A stretch of 64,000 nucleotides of DNA, taken from the NCBI GenBank assembly GCA_025200525.1, contig CM045758.1:162251040-162315039 (forward strand). Reading direction: 5' to 3'. Both the position numbers and the translations under genes were made by a program. Within the stretch, counting starts at the first letter, position 1; the number at the start of each line of letters is the position of its first letter. Below, in pieces: positions 21,136-32,470 of this stretch. This DNA is from Camellia lanceoleosa (lineage: Eukaryota; Streptophyta; Magnoliopsida; Ericales; Theaceae). The notes below the pieces were generated by a model. That model saw nothing but the letters and a program-made list of their open reading frames with translations. It made no database searches and was not told the origin of the DNA.

Positions 21136-22988
21136 GGTAAATTACCTACACCCCTTTGAGATTTAGCTAAATTACAGATTCCCTCATGAGGTTTAGCTAA
21201 ATTATCATTTTTAAATAAGTTTTGAAATGCAAAATTAAAATGGAAAAACACTTATCACACTACAGAAAATTAAGATTTTAGAAAACAAAATTTGGGGACA
21301 AAATTATTTTTAGGGGACCAAATGTTTTTATTACGAAAAATGTCGTCATTATATTTTTAGTAACGAAAATTAAACATTAGTGATTAATTATTATCTTTTT
21401 GGTATCGAATTTTTTGTCTCAAAAAATAAACCATTTTAAGACTAAATTATTCTGTCTCTAAAAGTCTATTTATTATTGATATTTTTAAAATTTTATTGCT
21501 AAAAGTATTATTTTTGACTTTTCAGGATGGCATTTTAGCAACTATCCTTACGATAATAGAAATTAATCTCTAAATGTCTTTTGCAACAAAATTTTCACTT
21601 TTACAGATCAAAAAAATTGGTCTCTAAAACTCTTATATGTTATAGTGTTAGATGGTGAAAATATCATAAAATAAACAAATAATTAAATAATTTAAAAACA
21701 CAAAAAATGGCTTGTCAAAAAATTCTTAGAATAAGTTTGGTTTGATTTTTAGAAATTTATTTTTAATTTTTTTTAAAAAATAAAAATTAATTTGGTTAAG
21801 AAATAAAAAATAAAAAATAAATATTTTTTTTATATATAATTTTATCTATTGAGTGGTTAGAAATAATTTTTCCAAATTAAATATATTTTTTCATATTTAT
21901 TTTTATTAAATTAGTTTTTTTTTTTTTTTTTGAAATTTTGAAATTTTTTTTCTAAACAACAAATTAAACATAGTTCTAAAAATTTAATATTTTTTTTTTA
22001 TCTAACAGAATTCTTTTTATAAATTTTGTTGATTTATCAAAGGAATTTTAGTAGGGGCAATATCATCTATTAATTTATATTTTGGTGATATTAACTAACT
22101 ATTCTTATCGTTTACTGAGAGGGTAATTTATATGGTTAAATTGGTGAAATTTGGGCAATGGGCGTTAATGGGCCAAGATAGGAACATCGAAATAAAAGGA
22201 GCCAAAAACCCGAAGTTAGTTGATGCGAATGAGGCTTGAAGATTATTAGGACTAAACATACTTTGTGCTTAGACGGTCTAAGGTTACTTTGAAGTTAGTT
22301 CGGTTTCCAAAGTTAGGCCGGTTGGCATATACGGATAGCTCGGTAGGACCTAGCTAATTGTTATACGGTTCAAACAACATAGTTAGCACGGTTTGGCGGG
22401 AAGAGAGGTAGAGCAGTGAAGGAGGGGACTAAACTATCGATAGTTCGGTCTACTCTGTGGCTCGACATGGCCATGCTTACTTCGGTCGTGGTAGTTCGGC
22501 CATGGTAAAACCATCTCACTTGGTTTAAGCAGTGAGGGGGTGTTGAAGGATATTATCCTTCAGGAGTATGAATCCTAGGAGGACTCTGCATGGAGGAGTA
22601 GAAGTCCTACTAGGATTGTGTCACACGAAACCTATAAAAGTTTACAAACATCATTTATAGAGAGGTAACGCAACTTTATTTTCTGAATATACTAAGCTTT
22701 TGTCTATTTGTCAAGCTTACTGACTTAGGCATCGGAGAGATTTTCGGCATACACCCGCCGGCTAGCTCACATTTGTGTTTTCAGGTGATAAAGCGACGAC
22801 GTACGGAGGAGCGCAGACTTGATCAACAGGATTATACGAGAAGGTTGATTTCTTTTCCGTACATTTACTTAATGGTAAGAGTTAAATTATTATGTAAATA
22901 TAAATTTTAGAGAGTGAGATGTAATTTTTGAAATTTCATAAGAGAATTTATAATTTAGCTAAACTGAAAGGAGGGGTTGGTAATTTCC
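21136..22988. mobile_element. MULE-like TIR element hosting a solo LTR
   Basis: The left end GGGTAAATTACCTACACCCC then TTTAGCTAAATTACAGATTC is matched by the complement of the right end, which reads GGGGAAATTACCAACCCCTC then TTTAGCTAAATTATAAATTC. Arms of about 70 bp are recognisable. It has no transposase frame. A long A run at 22987-23036 sits at its right edge, which hides any target duplication. Confidence 0.6.
22116..22863 (+). repeat. Solo LTR of a gypsy element, TSD TTTAC
   Basis: 748 bp starting TGAGAGGG and ending CCGTACA, flanked by identical TTTAC at 22111-22115 and 22864-22868. It shares long blocks with the LTR at 55685-56462 (AAACCATCTCACTTGGTTTA, CCTAGGAGGACTCT, CAGACTTGATCAACAGGATT). 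A TATAAAAG promoter box lies at 22633-22640. The absence of interior sequence indicates LTR-LTR recombination. Confidence 0.9.
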
Positions 22989-22991
22989 CCC

Positions 22992-23036
<45 letters not shown>
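22987..23036. repeat. Poly-A tract of about 50 bases
   Basis: An uninterrupted A run between the MULE-like end and the small plus-strand gene. Its true length may be affected by assembly. Confidence 0.85.
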
Positions 23037-23038
<2 letters not shown>

Positions 23039-23146
23039 TGCACATTCTATCCTTATAAGAATAGGCCACGCCCACACACATTCGCTCGCTCGCTCACTCA
23101 CTCACTCACTCACTCAAAGCTAGAGGAAGTGAAGGAAGGAAAGAAA

Positions 23147-23347
23147 ATGAGCGAGTCAGGAGGAGGAGGAGGAGGAGGAGGCGGCGGGAACCAAATCGGC
23201 GGTGACGGAGGCGATAGAAAGCGGCCGCGTTTCGGTTCCTCCTTCAGCAAGCTCCCTGCTCCGCGTGCGAATAATATTACTTCGCGAGTCTTCTCTGAAA
23301 TCTTCAAAGCCCCCTCTTCCTCCAATTCTACCTCTAATAAGAAGTGA
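23147..23347 (+). CDS. Candidate small Gly-rich basic protein, 66 aa
   Basis: The frame starts at an ATG in good context after a purine-rich leader (GGAAGGAAAGAAAATG) and a CTCACT microsatellite. The product is MSESGG followed by a run of glycine, a basic KRPRFGSS segment (about residues 25-32), then KLPAPRANNITSRVFSEIFK and a Ser-rich tail ending NKK. The coding part is clearly more GC-rich than its surroundings, and a 3' region with TATATA and TG repeats follows. I do not recognise the family. The RPRF/KR cluster could be a nuclear localisation signal. A longer frame starting at 22928 runs through the poly-A tract and is not credible. Confidence 0.5.
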   Translation: MSESGGGGGGGGGGNQIGGDGGDRKRPRFGSSFSKLPAPRANNITSRVFSEIFKAPSSSNSTSNKK

Positions 23348-24180
23348 TCATCGAACCATCTCTCTCTCTCTCCTCTTCCTCCAATGTCGCAATATATGTA
23401 TATATATATATATATATATGTGCGTGTGTATGTGTGTATTTGTGTTGTTTTTACTTTTTCTGTTTTTAGTGAGTTGTATGATGGGTATTGTGTTGTGATA
23501 TCTTTAGTTAAAAAGAAAGGATTCTCCCTGGTTTAAAATTGGATTGTAGAGCCCTATTTGGGTATGTGAAGTATCTTATGGGTTTCATTTTATATTTGAG
23601 TAAGAATTTATGGACTTGTGTAGAGATTTAAATCGATAATCTTATAGAATTATATGACTAGATCATTCATAAAAATTAACGCAAAATAAAAATTTTGACG
23701 ATTAGTATATTTGAAAAAAAAGGATCTATTCTTTAAGGTATATATGATGAGATCATGTAATTATTATTATCAAATTAATTAGTTTTTATTTTATTTTATT
23801 TTTTTTATGAATAATTTACCCACAATTCAGATATGGAAATACCCCAATCGGCACCCTCCAATTTAATATTAAGTTCTCTCCTTTGTGCTTTCTTTTGAAT
23901 TGCTTTTGTTTATGTTGTAAAATAAGTTGTATGTGTTTTAGAACATATTGTAAGAATAATTTTGAATTAATTTCTTACAAAAGTCAGTCCAGACAAGTAT
24001 TCAAAGTGTAGAAAGTCTATAGTCCTAAATAACAGATACTATAAATTGAAAAGTAAAGTGTGGCCAAACCTGAGATCTATTCTTGTATAATAGGATCTAC
24101 AGATAAAATTAATCTAATCATTCAATGTATTTTTATTTATTTATTTATTTATTTATTTTTGCATTTTTTTGCATTTTTCT
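23348..24180. other. 3' flank of the small gene, then intergenic
   Basis: A (TA)n run at about 23395-23419 and a GT-rich run follow the stop codon. Further on the sequence is AT-rich, with a (TTTA)n microsatellite at 24130-24160. No gene is seen. Confidence 0.4.
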
Positions 24181-24970
24181 GAGGTTTTTTTTTTTTTTTT
24201 TTTAACACACCTGGGACTGTAGAACAGTTTGTTTCATCTCCCAAAGAGCTTGGAACTGGGCACTACAACAGCCAAAAAAACCAGAAGGTCTACACAGCCA
24301 TAATTTTACCCAGAAATAGCAATTTATGATTCAAATTCATTTGATACATAGACTCAACATTGCACTAATTTAATCTCCACCATATTTGGAAGCAACTCAA
24401 GAAGGAAGTTCTTCAAATTGGACAAAGGCACAACAACAAAATCATTAGAATGAAAATAAAAGAGAAAAATGAATTTCGATAAGCTGAGTTCTCTTTGGAG
24501 GGAATTCAATTATATGGATATGAAGGAAAGTGAAACCATTTAAGAATTTCTGTTCAAAGTAGCTGAAATTTACAATCAAAATTAGGAACTATTGAAGATA
24601 AGTTCAAAAGGTTCTTCCTAGTCTTTCTCTGAATTTCGACTAGTTTATGTACTTTGTATGGAAAATCCTATTATACATGAAAGTGGTTTTCATGTATGGT
24701 ACATAAAAAAATATAGATCATTAGATTTAGATAAGATAAATATTAGTCATTGGATAAATTAAAAGTAAAACTAGGTAGAAAAATTAAAGTGATTTTTCAA
24801 AAACTAAACTAGTTTTGGTTAATTTTGAAAAATTTGATGTTAACTTACTATATGGTGTTCACTCACTTACTATTTGTTGTGAATAAACTTGGTATTTAAA
24901 ATATTACCGGCTAACGAGTCAATTTTAATTTTTAAAAATTGTGCCCCCTTTTATATTTTAAATTAATTTT
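24181..24970. other. Unassigned, possible retroposed 3' end
   Basis: A T run at 24186-24203 is followed by a segment (24204-24500) of more balanced base composition with no long frame. This could be the poly-A side of a minus-strand transcript copy (3' UTR). No gene family is recognised. Confidence 0.25.
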
Positions 24971-25589
24971 AAATATATAAAACTAATCACGTACCATATT
25001 TAACTATTTTTCCTCTATATTGTCTTGTTATGATTTGTAAAAAGTAAAATATGATATATAAATATTAATTTATTAAAATTTGTTAAAATTTACTAATTTT
25101 TTAAAATAGTCGTTATTGTGAAAAATTCATTTTTGATATAATATTAAAAATAAATAAAAATAAAAATTTGTAAATATAATATTTTTAAATTATAAGTAAT
25201 TTAAACTTAATTTTAAAAACATTAATTTATTATTATTATTATTATTATTACCTACAACACAACAAAATAATAATTACTATTTAAGGACTTTTTTGTTAAC
25301 GTTTACATTTACTATTTTCTATTTAAGTACAACTATTTTGGGACGGAGCATGAAGCGCAAGTTGTCGATAATGATGCAGAAGGTGCTTTGGCTTGCTATC
25401 AATTGTGACAGCACTTATCACTTATTCTGACAAATTGACAATACTTATCACTCTTAAATATAATACTTATTATTTGTTCTAATTCTAATTATCAATTAAT
25501 GGTTGTCAGTAGTGGTCTGATGTTTGATTACGTAATAAGTCAAATAATATTATTTATTCTAATTCTACTTACCACTCAATAGTTGTTAG

Positions 25590-26055
25590 TAGTAAAATGT
25601 TTGATTAAGTAATAAGTGAATGTCTAATTTTCAAGTAAGTGAAGTCTCATTACATAGCAAGTGAAATTTCATTAAATAAAAAATCGAGTCTGATGGAACA
25701 GTAAGTGTGGTCTAATATGAGGAGTAATTCAAGTTTAATATGATAGTAAATTGAGTATCACTAAGTAGGATAGATCAAATGAAGTGATGTCTTTGAATAA
25801 GTCATGTTTGATTGACTAATGAATGAATTTAATTGAGTAGTTAGTATAGTAAGTTAAGTGTCAACGATTAGTAAGTTAAATTTAATTGAATAGTAGGTCA
25901 AGTCTTATTGAGTAATAAATAAAGTGTAATTGAGTAGTAAGTAAAGTCTAATAAAATAGTAAGTAGAGATTTATTGAGTAGTAAGTGAAATTTAATTAAA
26001 TAATAAGTCAAGTCCAATTAAATAGTGTCTTATGAAGTAGTAAGCCATATATTTA
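25590..26055. repeat. AGTAAGT degenerate tandem array, left half
   Basis: About 20-23-bp imperfect units around GTAGTAAGTGAAGTTTAATT. The array is split by the MITE at 26056-26812 and resumes at 26816-27370. The duplicate copy lies at 30725-31197 and 31964-32336. No coding frame survives in it. Confidence 0.75.
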
Positions 26056-26812
26056 GGGCTGGTTTGGTATACCTTAAAAAAGTCAAAAGGCTACTAAAAA
26101 AATTAAAAAGTTATCACTATTCACTAAAAAAAATATAAAAAAATTAATTTTACAAAAAAGAGTACAACTCACATGTTACGTGAGTTGTACTTTAGCTGCC
26201 CACCGTCTGTACAAAAGAGCAGGAGAAGCAAACAAGGCGATGTTGTTTGGCGTGAGGGCCTATCACGGGTCCCGTTTTGATAAGCTGAATCGTTTAATGT
26301 GCAGAAATCGTTGAGTAGTATATGTTTGTAAAAAATCATGTTGATCGGATATCACTAACTATATGATCAAATCAGTTTTGTATAAAAAATAGATAGTGTT
26401 ATAGTTAACGGTTGACAAAAAAACTAATTCGATCAGATAGCTATCAATATCCGATTAATGTGATTTTTGACAAGCATATAATACTCGACGAATTCTATAC
26501 ATTCAATGGTTTCAATTAGTAAAACGGGATCCGTGGTGGGCCCCCACGGGCCGAACAACTCTGATCTAATTCAATGCCCCAAAAGGAGGCAACCATCTCT
26601 TATACACTACTCTGCACACGCTGCCAGCTAGGACATCTATTGTACTGCCTATTCTATCCTAAGTTTCTCCTATATACTAATTTATACAATTTTTTAATAC
26701 ACATTTTTTTCGTAAAAGTTAAAAGTTATCCAAAACAACCATCTTTTTTTCTTCAACTTTTTAGTTTAAAAAGTCAAAAAGTATACTTATTTAGGAAATT
26801 CCAAACAACCCC
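26056..26812. mobile_element. Tourist-like (PIF/Harbinger) MITE, copy 1
   Basis: Starts GGGCTGGTTTGGTATACC and the complement of its end reads GGGGTTGTTTGGAATTTCC. TTA flanks both sides (26053-26055, 26813-26815), the 3-bp duplication of PIF/Harbinger elements. It carries a nested foldback element at 26242-26559. Confidence 0.75.
26242..26559. mobile_element. Foldback MITE nested in the Tourist-like element, copy 1
   Basis: The ends GTTGTTTGGCGTGAGGGCC and GGGCCCCCACGGGCCGAACAAC are inverted partners. Arms of about 150 bp pair, including CACGGGTCCCGTTTTGATAA against TTAGTAAAACGGGATCCGTG, and GATCGGATATCACTAACT against GATAGCTATCAATATCCG. Confidence 0.75.
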
Positions 26813-26815
26813 TTA

Positions 26816-27370
26816 ATTGAGTAATAAGTGAAATTTGATTGATTAGTAAGTGAAGTCTCTCATTGAATAGTAAGTGGGATTTTAATATGATACAACTAAA
26901 TGGGATTTAATATGAGTAGTAAGTGGGATTTAAATGAACTATAAACCAAGTCCAATTGAATGGTATTAAGCAGTAGTGAAGTGGAGTTTAATTGTGTAGT
27001 AAGTTGAGTCTCATTGAGTAATAAGCAGTGTTTAATTGGATAATAAGTCATGTTTGATGGAGTAGTAAGTAAACAATTAACGAATAGTAAGTAGAGTATC
27101 AACAGTAATAAGTGGAGTCTCATTAAGTAGGGTTTAATTTAGTAGTAAGTAGAATCTCATTGAGTAGTAAGTGAATTGTAATGAAATAGTCAAATGGAAG
27201 CTCATTGAGTAATAAGTGAAACCAAAATTGAATAGATAATGGAGTTTATTGAAGTAGCAAGTGGAAGCTCAGTAAGTAATAAGTGAAACTAAAATTGATT
27301 AGTAAGTGAAGTGTAGTAAAATAGTAAGTGGAAACTTATTGAATAATAAGTAAAGTCTAGTGAAATGATA
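26816..27370. repeat. AGTAAGT degenerate tandem array, right half
   Basis: Continuation of the array left of the MITE, with units such as GAGTAATAAGCAGTGTTTAA. A 75-codon minus-strand frame here (26896-27123), and its twin at 32042-32269, is a product of the repeat period, not a gene. Confidence 0.7.
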
Positions 27371-28886
27371 GCACATTGTTTAATGTTTGAGTAAGTTATG
27401 AGTAATATTTTGTAATTACGTTATAAAATTATTTCTTTAGTTTGATTTGGTTTTAAGATTTTTATAGTTTCATTCTAAATTTTAAAAATCTGTAAGTAAT
27501 CATTTGATCATTAGTTTATTCTTAAACAAACCAAATTAAATAATGCTCACCCCTATTAAACAAGTTTACTAATATGACTCTAATTACCATTTGTTGAGAG
27601 TTAATTTACTGCTAAATACAATTAATCTTATAAATTTGATATAATTATACTCATAATCAATAACACCACGAGTTATAATCAAAGATCACAAAGTTCATAA
27701 CCACACATATAGTGCATATCAAAAAAAGAAAGTGCATTATAATTTTTTTTTTTATAAACACAAGGATAAATACGAATATACTGTATATATTTCAATATTA
27801 AATAAATAACATCATTTTTTATTCCTGTAACTAACAAAATACTATAAAGATATTAGCTAAATTTTATTTAAATTAACAAATTTTGAAGAAAGTTCAATAA
27901 AATTATGTTAAATTTTATGGTACTTAATATACTTTTTAAATTTAAAAAAAAAATTTGTCTAATTTTTTATATAAATTATTTGATGTGAAACATTGTATAA
28001 ACATCATACTATTGATAAATTATTTCTTAATTAAAGAGCACCACGTAGTTATATCTCTTGACAATCACAAATCATCATGTCTTTGTTAATTTCAATCATT
28101 TAAAACAGAATTATAGACTTTATTTTTTTTATTACTCACAATACATTTAAAATATCACGTAATTACACCATGACCACCAAATGACTTTTTCATCCTAGCT
28201 GTTAGTCACAAAAACTAGGTGTTAGTTAAAAAAAAATTAATAATTGTGTGAAGTCACATCACAACACTGGTAAGACCGGTGACTCCCGGTGACCTACCCC
28301 TTTCTTATAAGAAAACTACTTTTTGATATCATTACATGAAAATATCTTTCATATATTGTAGTTGAACCCTAAGTGGTCCACTCTTTGGAGAAAACATTTC
28401 AATCCAAACTCAGTTTCTCTAAAAGACAACAAAACTAAGCCGAAAAAATTGAAAAAAAAAGGGATTGTTTCCAAAAATAGGAAAAGGACAGCGCAACCAA
28501 AAAGCAAAGAAAGAAAATAAAATTTGAGAAAAATCTATTTTTTTTTTTTTCCACATTACAAAAATATTCAATTGGGAAAAATCCTAATCATTCTCAGAGA
28601 GAAAAATGACGAAACAAATTTTACAAAAGATGAGGATGATTTGGTTGGAATTATCTCAAATTTACATATGAATTTGGAGGCCAATAGGACCTACCACATA
28701 TTTCATTTCAACGATGCAAGCTATTCATGATTTGGGGTCATACTATGAATAATCATGATCTTAGATTGTAAATTGTATATAGTTTTCTCGTTCTATTATT
28801 TTGGTTGCATAGAGCTTTTGAACTTATTATTGGTGATGTTCTCTGATGATGCAATAACTTCAATGGAGGATGGGTCAGACTGATCT
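27371..28886. other. Intergenic, no gene seen
   Basis: AT-rich. A 68-codon plus frame at 28524-28730 has no recognisable domain. The last part (28740-28886) does not match the region before the other LTR copy at 38931, so the left end of the next element is truncated or diverged here. Confidence 0.4.
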
Positions 28887-29444
28887 AGTTAGGTTATGGT
28901 ATATGGACTTTAAAGAGAGAGAGAAGGGAAGGGAATGAGAACTTGACCTCTAACGTATCTCCAAGGCTTCCTTATGTCTCTTGCTCATCATTATCTTGTC
29001 TATTTTAAGTTGTGTTATTGGCCGAAAGTCTATAGCCTAGTTAACATAGTTCATAGTGATTCCGCATATTCCGGTGTGAGGGGTCTTGCTGCATTTAATA
29101 CTACAGTGGCCTCATTAAATGGTTGATGTGCGGGTGTAATAACTTTGTAAGATCTTTGTTTGCTCACGTGGTTAATTCCCTACCTGACAAGTGTTTGAAT
29201 GCTATTGGTCCTGAGCCAGCATTGGTGTGACAACCATCTCCTTCATTAAGTAGATTAATGAAGTTAATTATGTTCTTAGTGTTAATTGTGTGATTATGTG
29301 CTAATTGTAAATTATGTGCCATGTGTTTTATGCATTGACTTGTATTGAAGTGTTATTGTGAGCAGATATGTGAAGAGGCGAAATAAACACATGCGATTCA
29401 CTAATTTTAACAAGTTTGAATTAAGAAATTGGAGAGGAATTGGA

Positions 29445-30100
29445 GAGGAATTAGAGCCTAATTCACATTACTATAATTTAATCTAGTGTACTTAATATCA
29501 TAATATGATAAGGCTTAATTTCATTTGAGTGAATTTGATTTAATTGATTAAATCTATAATTTATCAATGCTTAAGGTTAATTAGAGATTAAATAAGCCTT
29601 AACTATTCTCATCAAATTGAAAAGGAAATAAATTATTATTATATTGGAATTACTCATTCATCTGATAGGAAAAAAGAGAATGTAGTGGTTATTGTTGAAT
29701 CCAAACAATACACGTAGAGAGAGAGAGGGAGAGAGAGAGAGAGAGAGAATATGAGAGTTCATCAAGAACACCAAGAAGAAGAAGAAAATTGAAGGAGAAG
29801 TGGAAATTCATGGTAGATAACTCAATTCTTTAACATCTAGGTAAGAGTTCTTCCCTTGTATCTCACCTATTTGTAGAATCATATGTATACTATGGGAATT
29901 CAAGATCATTTAAGAAGAATATAAATTTGAATGTAAGATTTGTAGAATTAAGTGGAAAATTAATACATGCATGGCATAATTTTTGAACACTCTTGATTGT
30001 ACATTCAATTGCTTGTATATTTTCAACTTGAAGAGAAACTCCATGGGAGTTAAGAGTTGGGCTCAAGATTTGCAAGTTTCTTGATTATACATTTTAATAT
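29445..30100 (+). repeat. Direct repeat B inside the Tekay-like LTR, copy 1
   Basis: Begins GAGGAATTAGAGCC and ends TTGATTATACATTTTAATAT. Near-identical to 32471-33111 except for the length of the GA microsatellite (29720-29748) and a few substitutions. A' begins exactly at its end, with TAT microhomology. Confidence 0.85.
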
Positions 30101-30347
30101 AAAACTAATCACATACCATATTTAACTATTTTTTCTTCATATTTGTCTTGTTATGATTTGTAAAAAGTAAAATATGATATATAAATATTAATTTATTAAA
30201 ATTTGTTAAAATTTACTAATTTTTTAAAATAGTCGTTATTGTGAAAAATTAATTTTTGATATAATATTAAAAATAAATAAAAGTAAAAATTTGTAAATAT
30301 AATATTTTTAAATTATAAGTAATTTAAAATTAATTTTAAAAACATTA

Positions 30348-30393
<46 letters not shown>

Positions 30394-31197
30394 TACAACA
30401 CCTCAAAATAATAATTACTATGTAAGGACCTTTTTGTTAACGTTTATATTTACTATTTTCTATTTAAGTACAACTATTTTGGGACGGAGCATAAAGCGCA
30501 AGTTGTCGATAATGATGCAGAAGGTGCTTTGGCTTACTATCAATTGTGATAGTACTTATCACTTATTCTGACAAATTGACAATACTTATCACTCTTAAAT
30601 ATAATACTTATTATTTGTTCTAATTCTAATTATCAATTAATGGTTGCCAGTAGTGGTCAGATGTTTGATTACGTAATAAGTCAAATAATATTATTCATTC
30701 TAATTCTACTCACCACTCAATAGTTGTTAGTAGTAAAATGTTTGATTAAGTAATAAGTGAATGTCTAATTATCAAGTAAGTGAAGTCTCATTAAATAGCA
30801 AGTGAAATTTTATTAAATAAAAAATCGAGTTTGACGGAACAGTAAGTGTGGTCTATCTGAGGAGTAATTCAAGTTTAATATGATAGTAAATTGAGTATCA
30901 TTGAGTAGGATAGATCAAATGAAGTGATGTCTTATTGAATAAGTCATGTTTGATTGACTAATGAATGAATTTAATTGAGTAGTTACTATAGTAAGTTAAG
31001 TGTCAGCGATTAGTAAGTAAAATTTAATTGAATAGTAGGTCAAGTCTTATTGAGTAATAAATAAAGTGTAATTGAGTAGTAAGCAAAGTCTAATAAAATA
31101 GTAAGTAGAGATTTATTGAGTAGTAAGTGAAATTTAATTAAATAATAAGTCAAGTCCAATTAAATAGTGTCTTATGAAGTAGTAAGCCATATATTTA

Positions 31198-31960
31198 GCG
31201 CTGGTTTGGCATACCTTAAAAAAGTCAAAAAGTTACTAAAAAAGTTAAAAAGTTATCATTATTCACAAAAAAATATATATAAAAAAATTAATTTTACAAA
31301 AAAAAAGTCTAACTTTCATGTCACGTGAGTTGTACTTTAGCTGCCAACCGTTTGTACAAAGGGAATAGGCGGAAAAGCAAACAAGAGGTGTTGTTCGGCC
31401 CGTGAGGGCCCATCACGGGTCCCGTTTTGATAATCTGAATCGTTTAATGTGTAGAAATCGTCGAGTAGTATATGTTTGTAAAAAATTATGTTGATCGGAT
31501 ATCACTAACTACGTGATCAAATCAGTTTTGTATAAAAAATGGATAGTGTTATAGTTAACGGTTGACAAAAAAACTAATTCAATCAGATAGCTATCGATAT
31601 CCGATCAACGTGATTTTTTACAAGCACATAATATTCGACGAGTTATACACATTCAGCGGTTTCAATTAGCAAAACGGGATCCATGGTGGGCCCCCACGGG
31701 CCGAACAACACCGTCTAATTCAATGTCCCAAAAGGAGGCAACCATATCTTATACAGTACTCTGCACACGCTGCCAGCTAGGACATCCACTGTACTGCCTA
31801 TTCTATCATAAGCTTCTCCTATACACTAATTTATACAATTTTTTAATACACATTTTTTCATAAAAGTCAAAAAATTATCCCAACAACCATATTTTTTTTC
31901 TCAACTTTTTAGTCCAAAAAGTCAAAAAGTGCACTTATTTAGGACATTCCAAACAACCCC
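31198..31960. mobile_element. Tourist-like (PIF/Harbinger) MITE, copy 2
   Basis: The same element as at 26056-26812 within the duplicated block, with TTA at both edges (31195-31197, 31961-31963). Confidence 0.75.
31390..31709. mobile_element. Nested foldback MITE, copy 2
   Basis: Ends GTTGTTCGGCCCGTGAGGGC and GCCCCCACGGGCCGAACAAC are near-perfect inverted repeats, better preserved than in copy 1. The arms fold over almost the full length. Confidence 0.8.
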
Positions 31961-32336
31961 TTAATTGAGTAAAGTGAAATTTGATTAATCAGTAAGTGAA
32001 GTCTCTCATTGAATAGTAAGTGAGATTTTAATATGATACAACTAAATGGGATTTAATACGAGTAGTAAGTGGGATTTAAATGAACTATAAACCAAGTCCA
32101 ATTGAATGGTATTAAGCAGTAGTGAAGTGGAGTTTAATTGTGTAATAAGTTGAGTCTCATTGAGTAATAAGCAGTGTTTAATTGGATGATAAGTCATGTT
32201 TGATGGAGTAGTAAGTAAACAATTAACGAATAGTAAGTAGAGTATCAACAGTAATAAGTGGAGTCTCATTAAGTGGGGTTTAATTTAATAGTAAGTAGAG
32301 TCTCATTGAGTAGTAAGTGAATTGTAATGAAATAGT

Positions 32337-32470
32337 GGCCCTGTTTGGTAGGGCTTATTTCCAGCTTATTTCAGCTTTTAACTTAATTTAAATTATTTTA
32401 ATGTGTTTGGTTCAGCTTAACAATACAGCTTAATGAAGGAAGAAAGGACCAGGATAGCAGAGTTAGCCAG
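32337..32470. mobile_element. Fragment of a TGTTTGG-type MITE
   Basis: GGCCCTGTTTGGTAGGGCTT followed by TTTCCAGCTTATTTCAGC resembles one end of a Tourist- or hAT-like MITE. No matching other end is present before repeat B' begins. Confidence 0.4.

Larger units (their letters stand above)
24976..27190. repeat. Segmental duplication, copy A
   Basis: This 2.2-kb block is repeated at 30098-32336 in the same orientation with high similarity and the same internal order: TTA microsatellite, GGGACGGAGC phrase, AGTAAGT array, Tourist-like MITE with nested foldback MITE, more AGTAAGT array. The A copy continues with array units to about 27370, where the second copy stops. Confidence 0.85.
30098..32336. 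repeat. Segmental duplication, copy A'
   Basis: Second copy of 24976-27190, including both nested MITEs. The TTA microsatellite (30349-30390) is longer than in copy A. The right edge joins an unrelated transposon end at 32337. Confidence 0.85.

Noticed and set aside
22928..23346. 139-codon frame containing a poly-Lys run
   Set aside because: It reads through the A tract at 22987-23036. The ATG at 23147 in the same frame is the plausible start.
26896..27123. Leu-rich 75-codon minus frame with a near-identical copy at 32042-32269
   Set aside because: Both lie in the AGTAAGT repeat array and exist twice only because the block is duplicated. The repeat period explains the open frame.
29890..30075. 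61-codon minus frame with a longer twin at 32820-33086
   Set aside because: Conserved only because of the B/B' direct repeat inside an LTR. No domain or start context.
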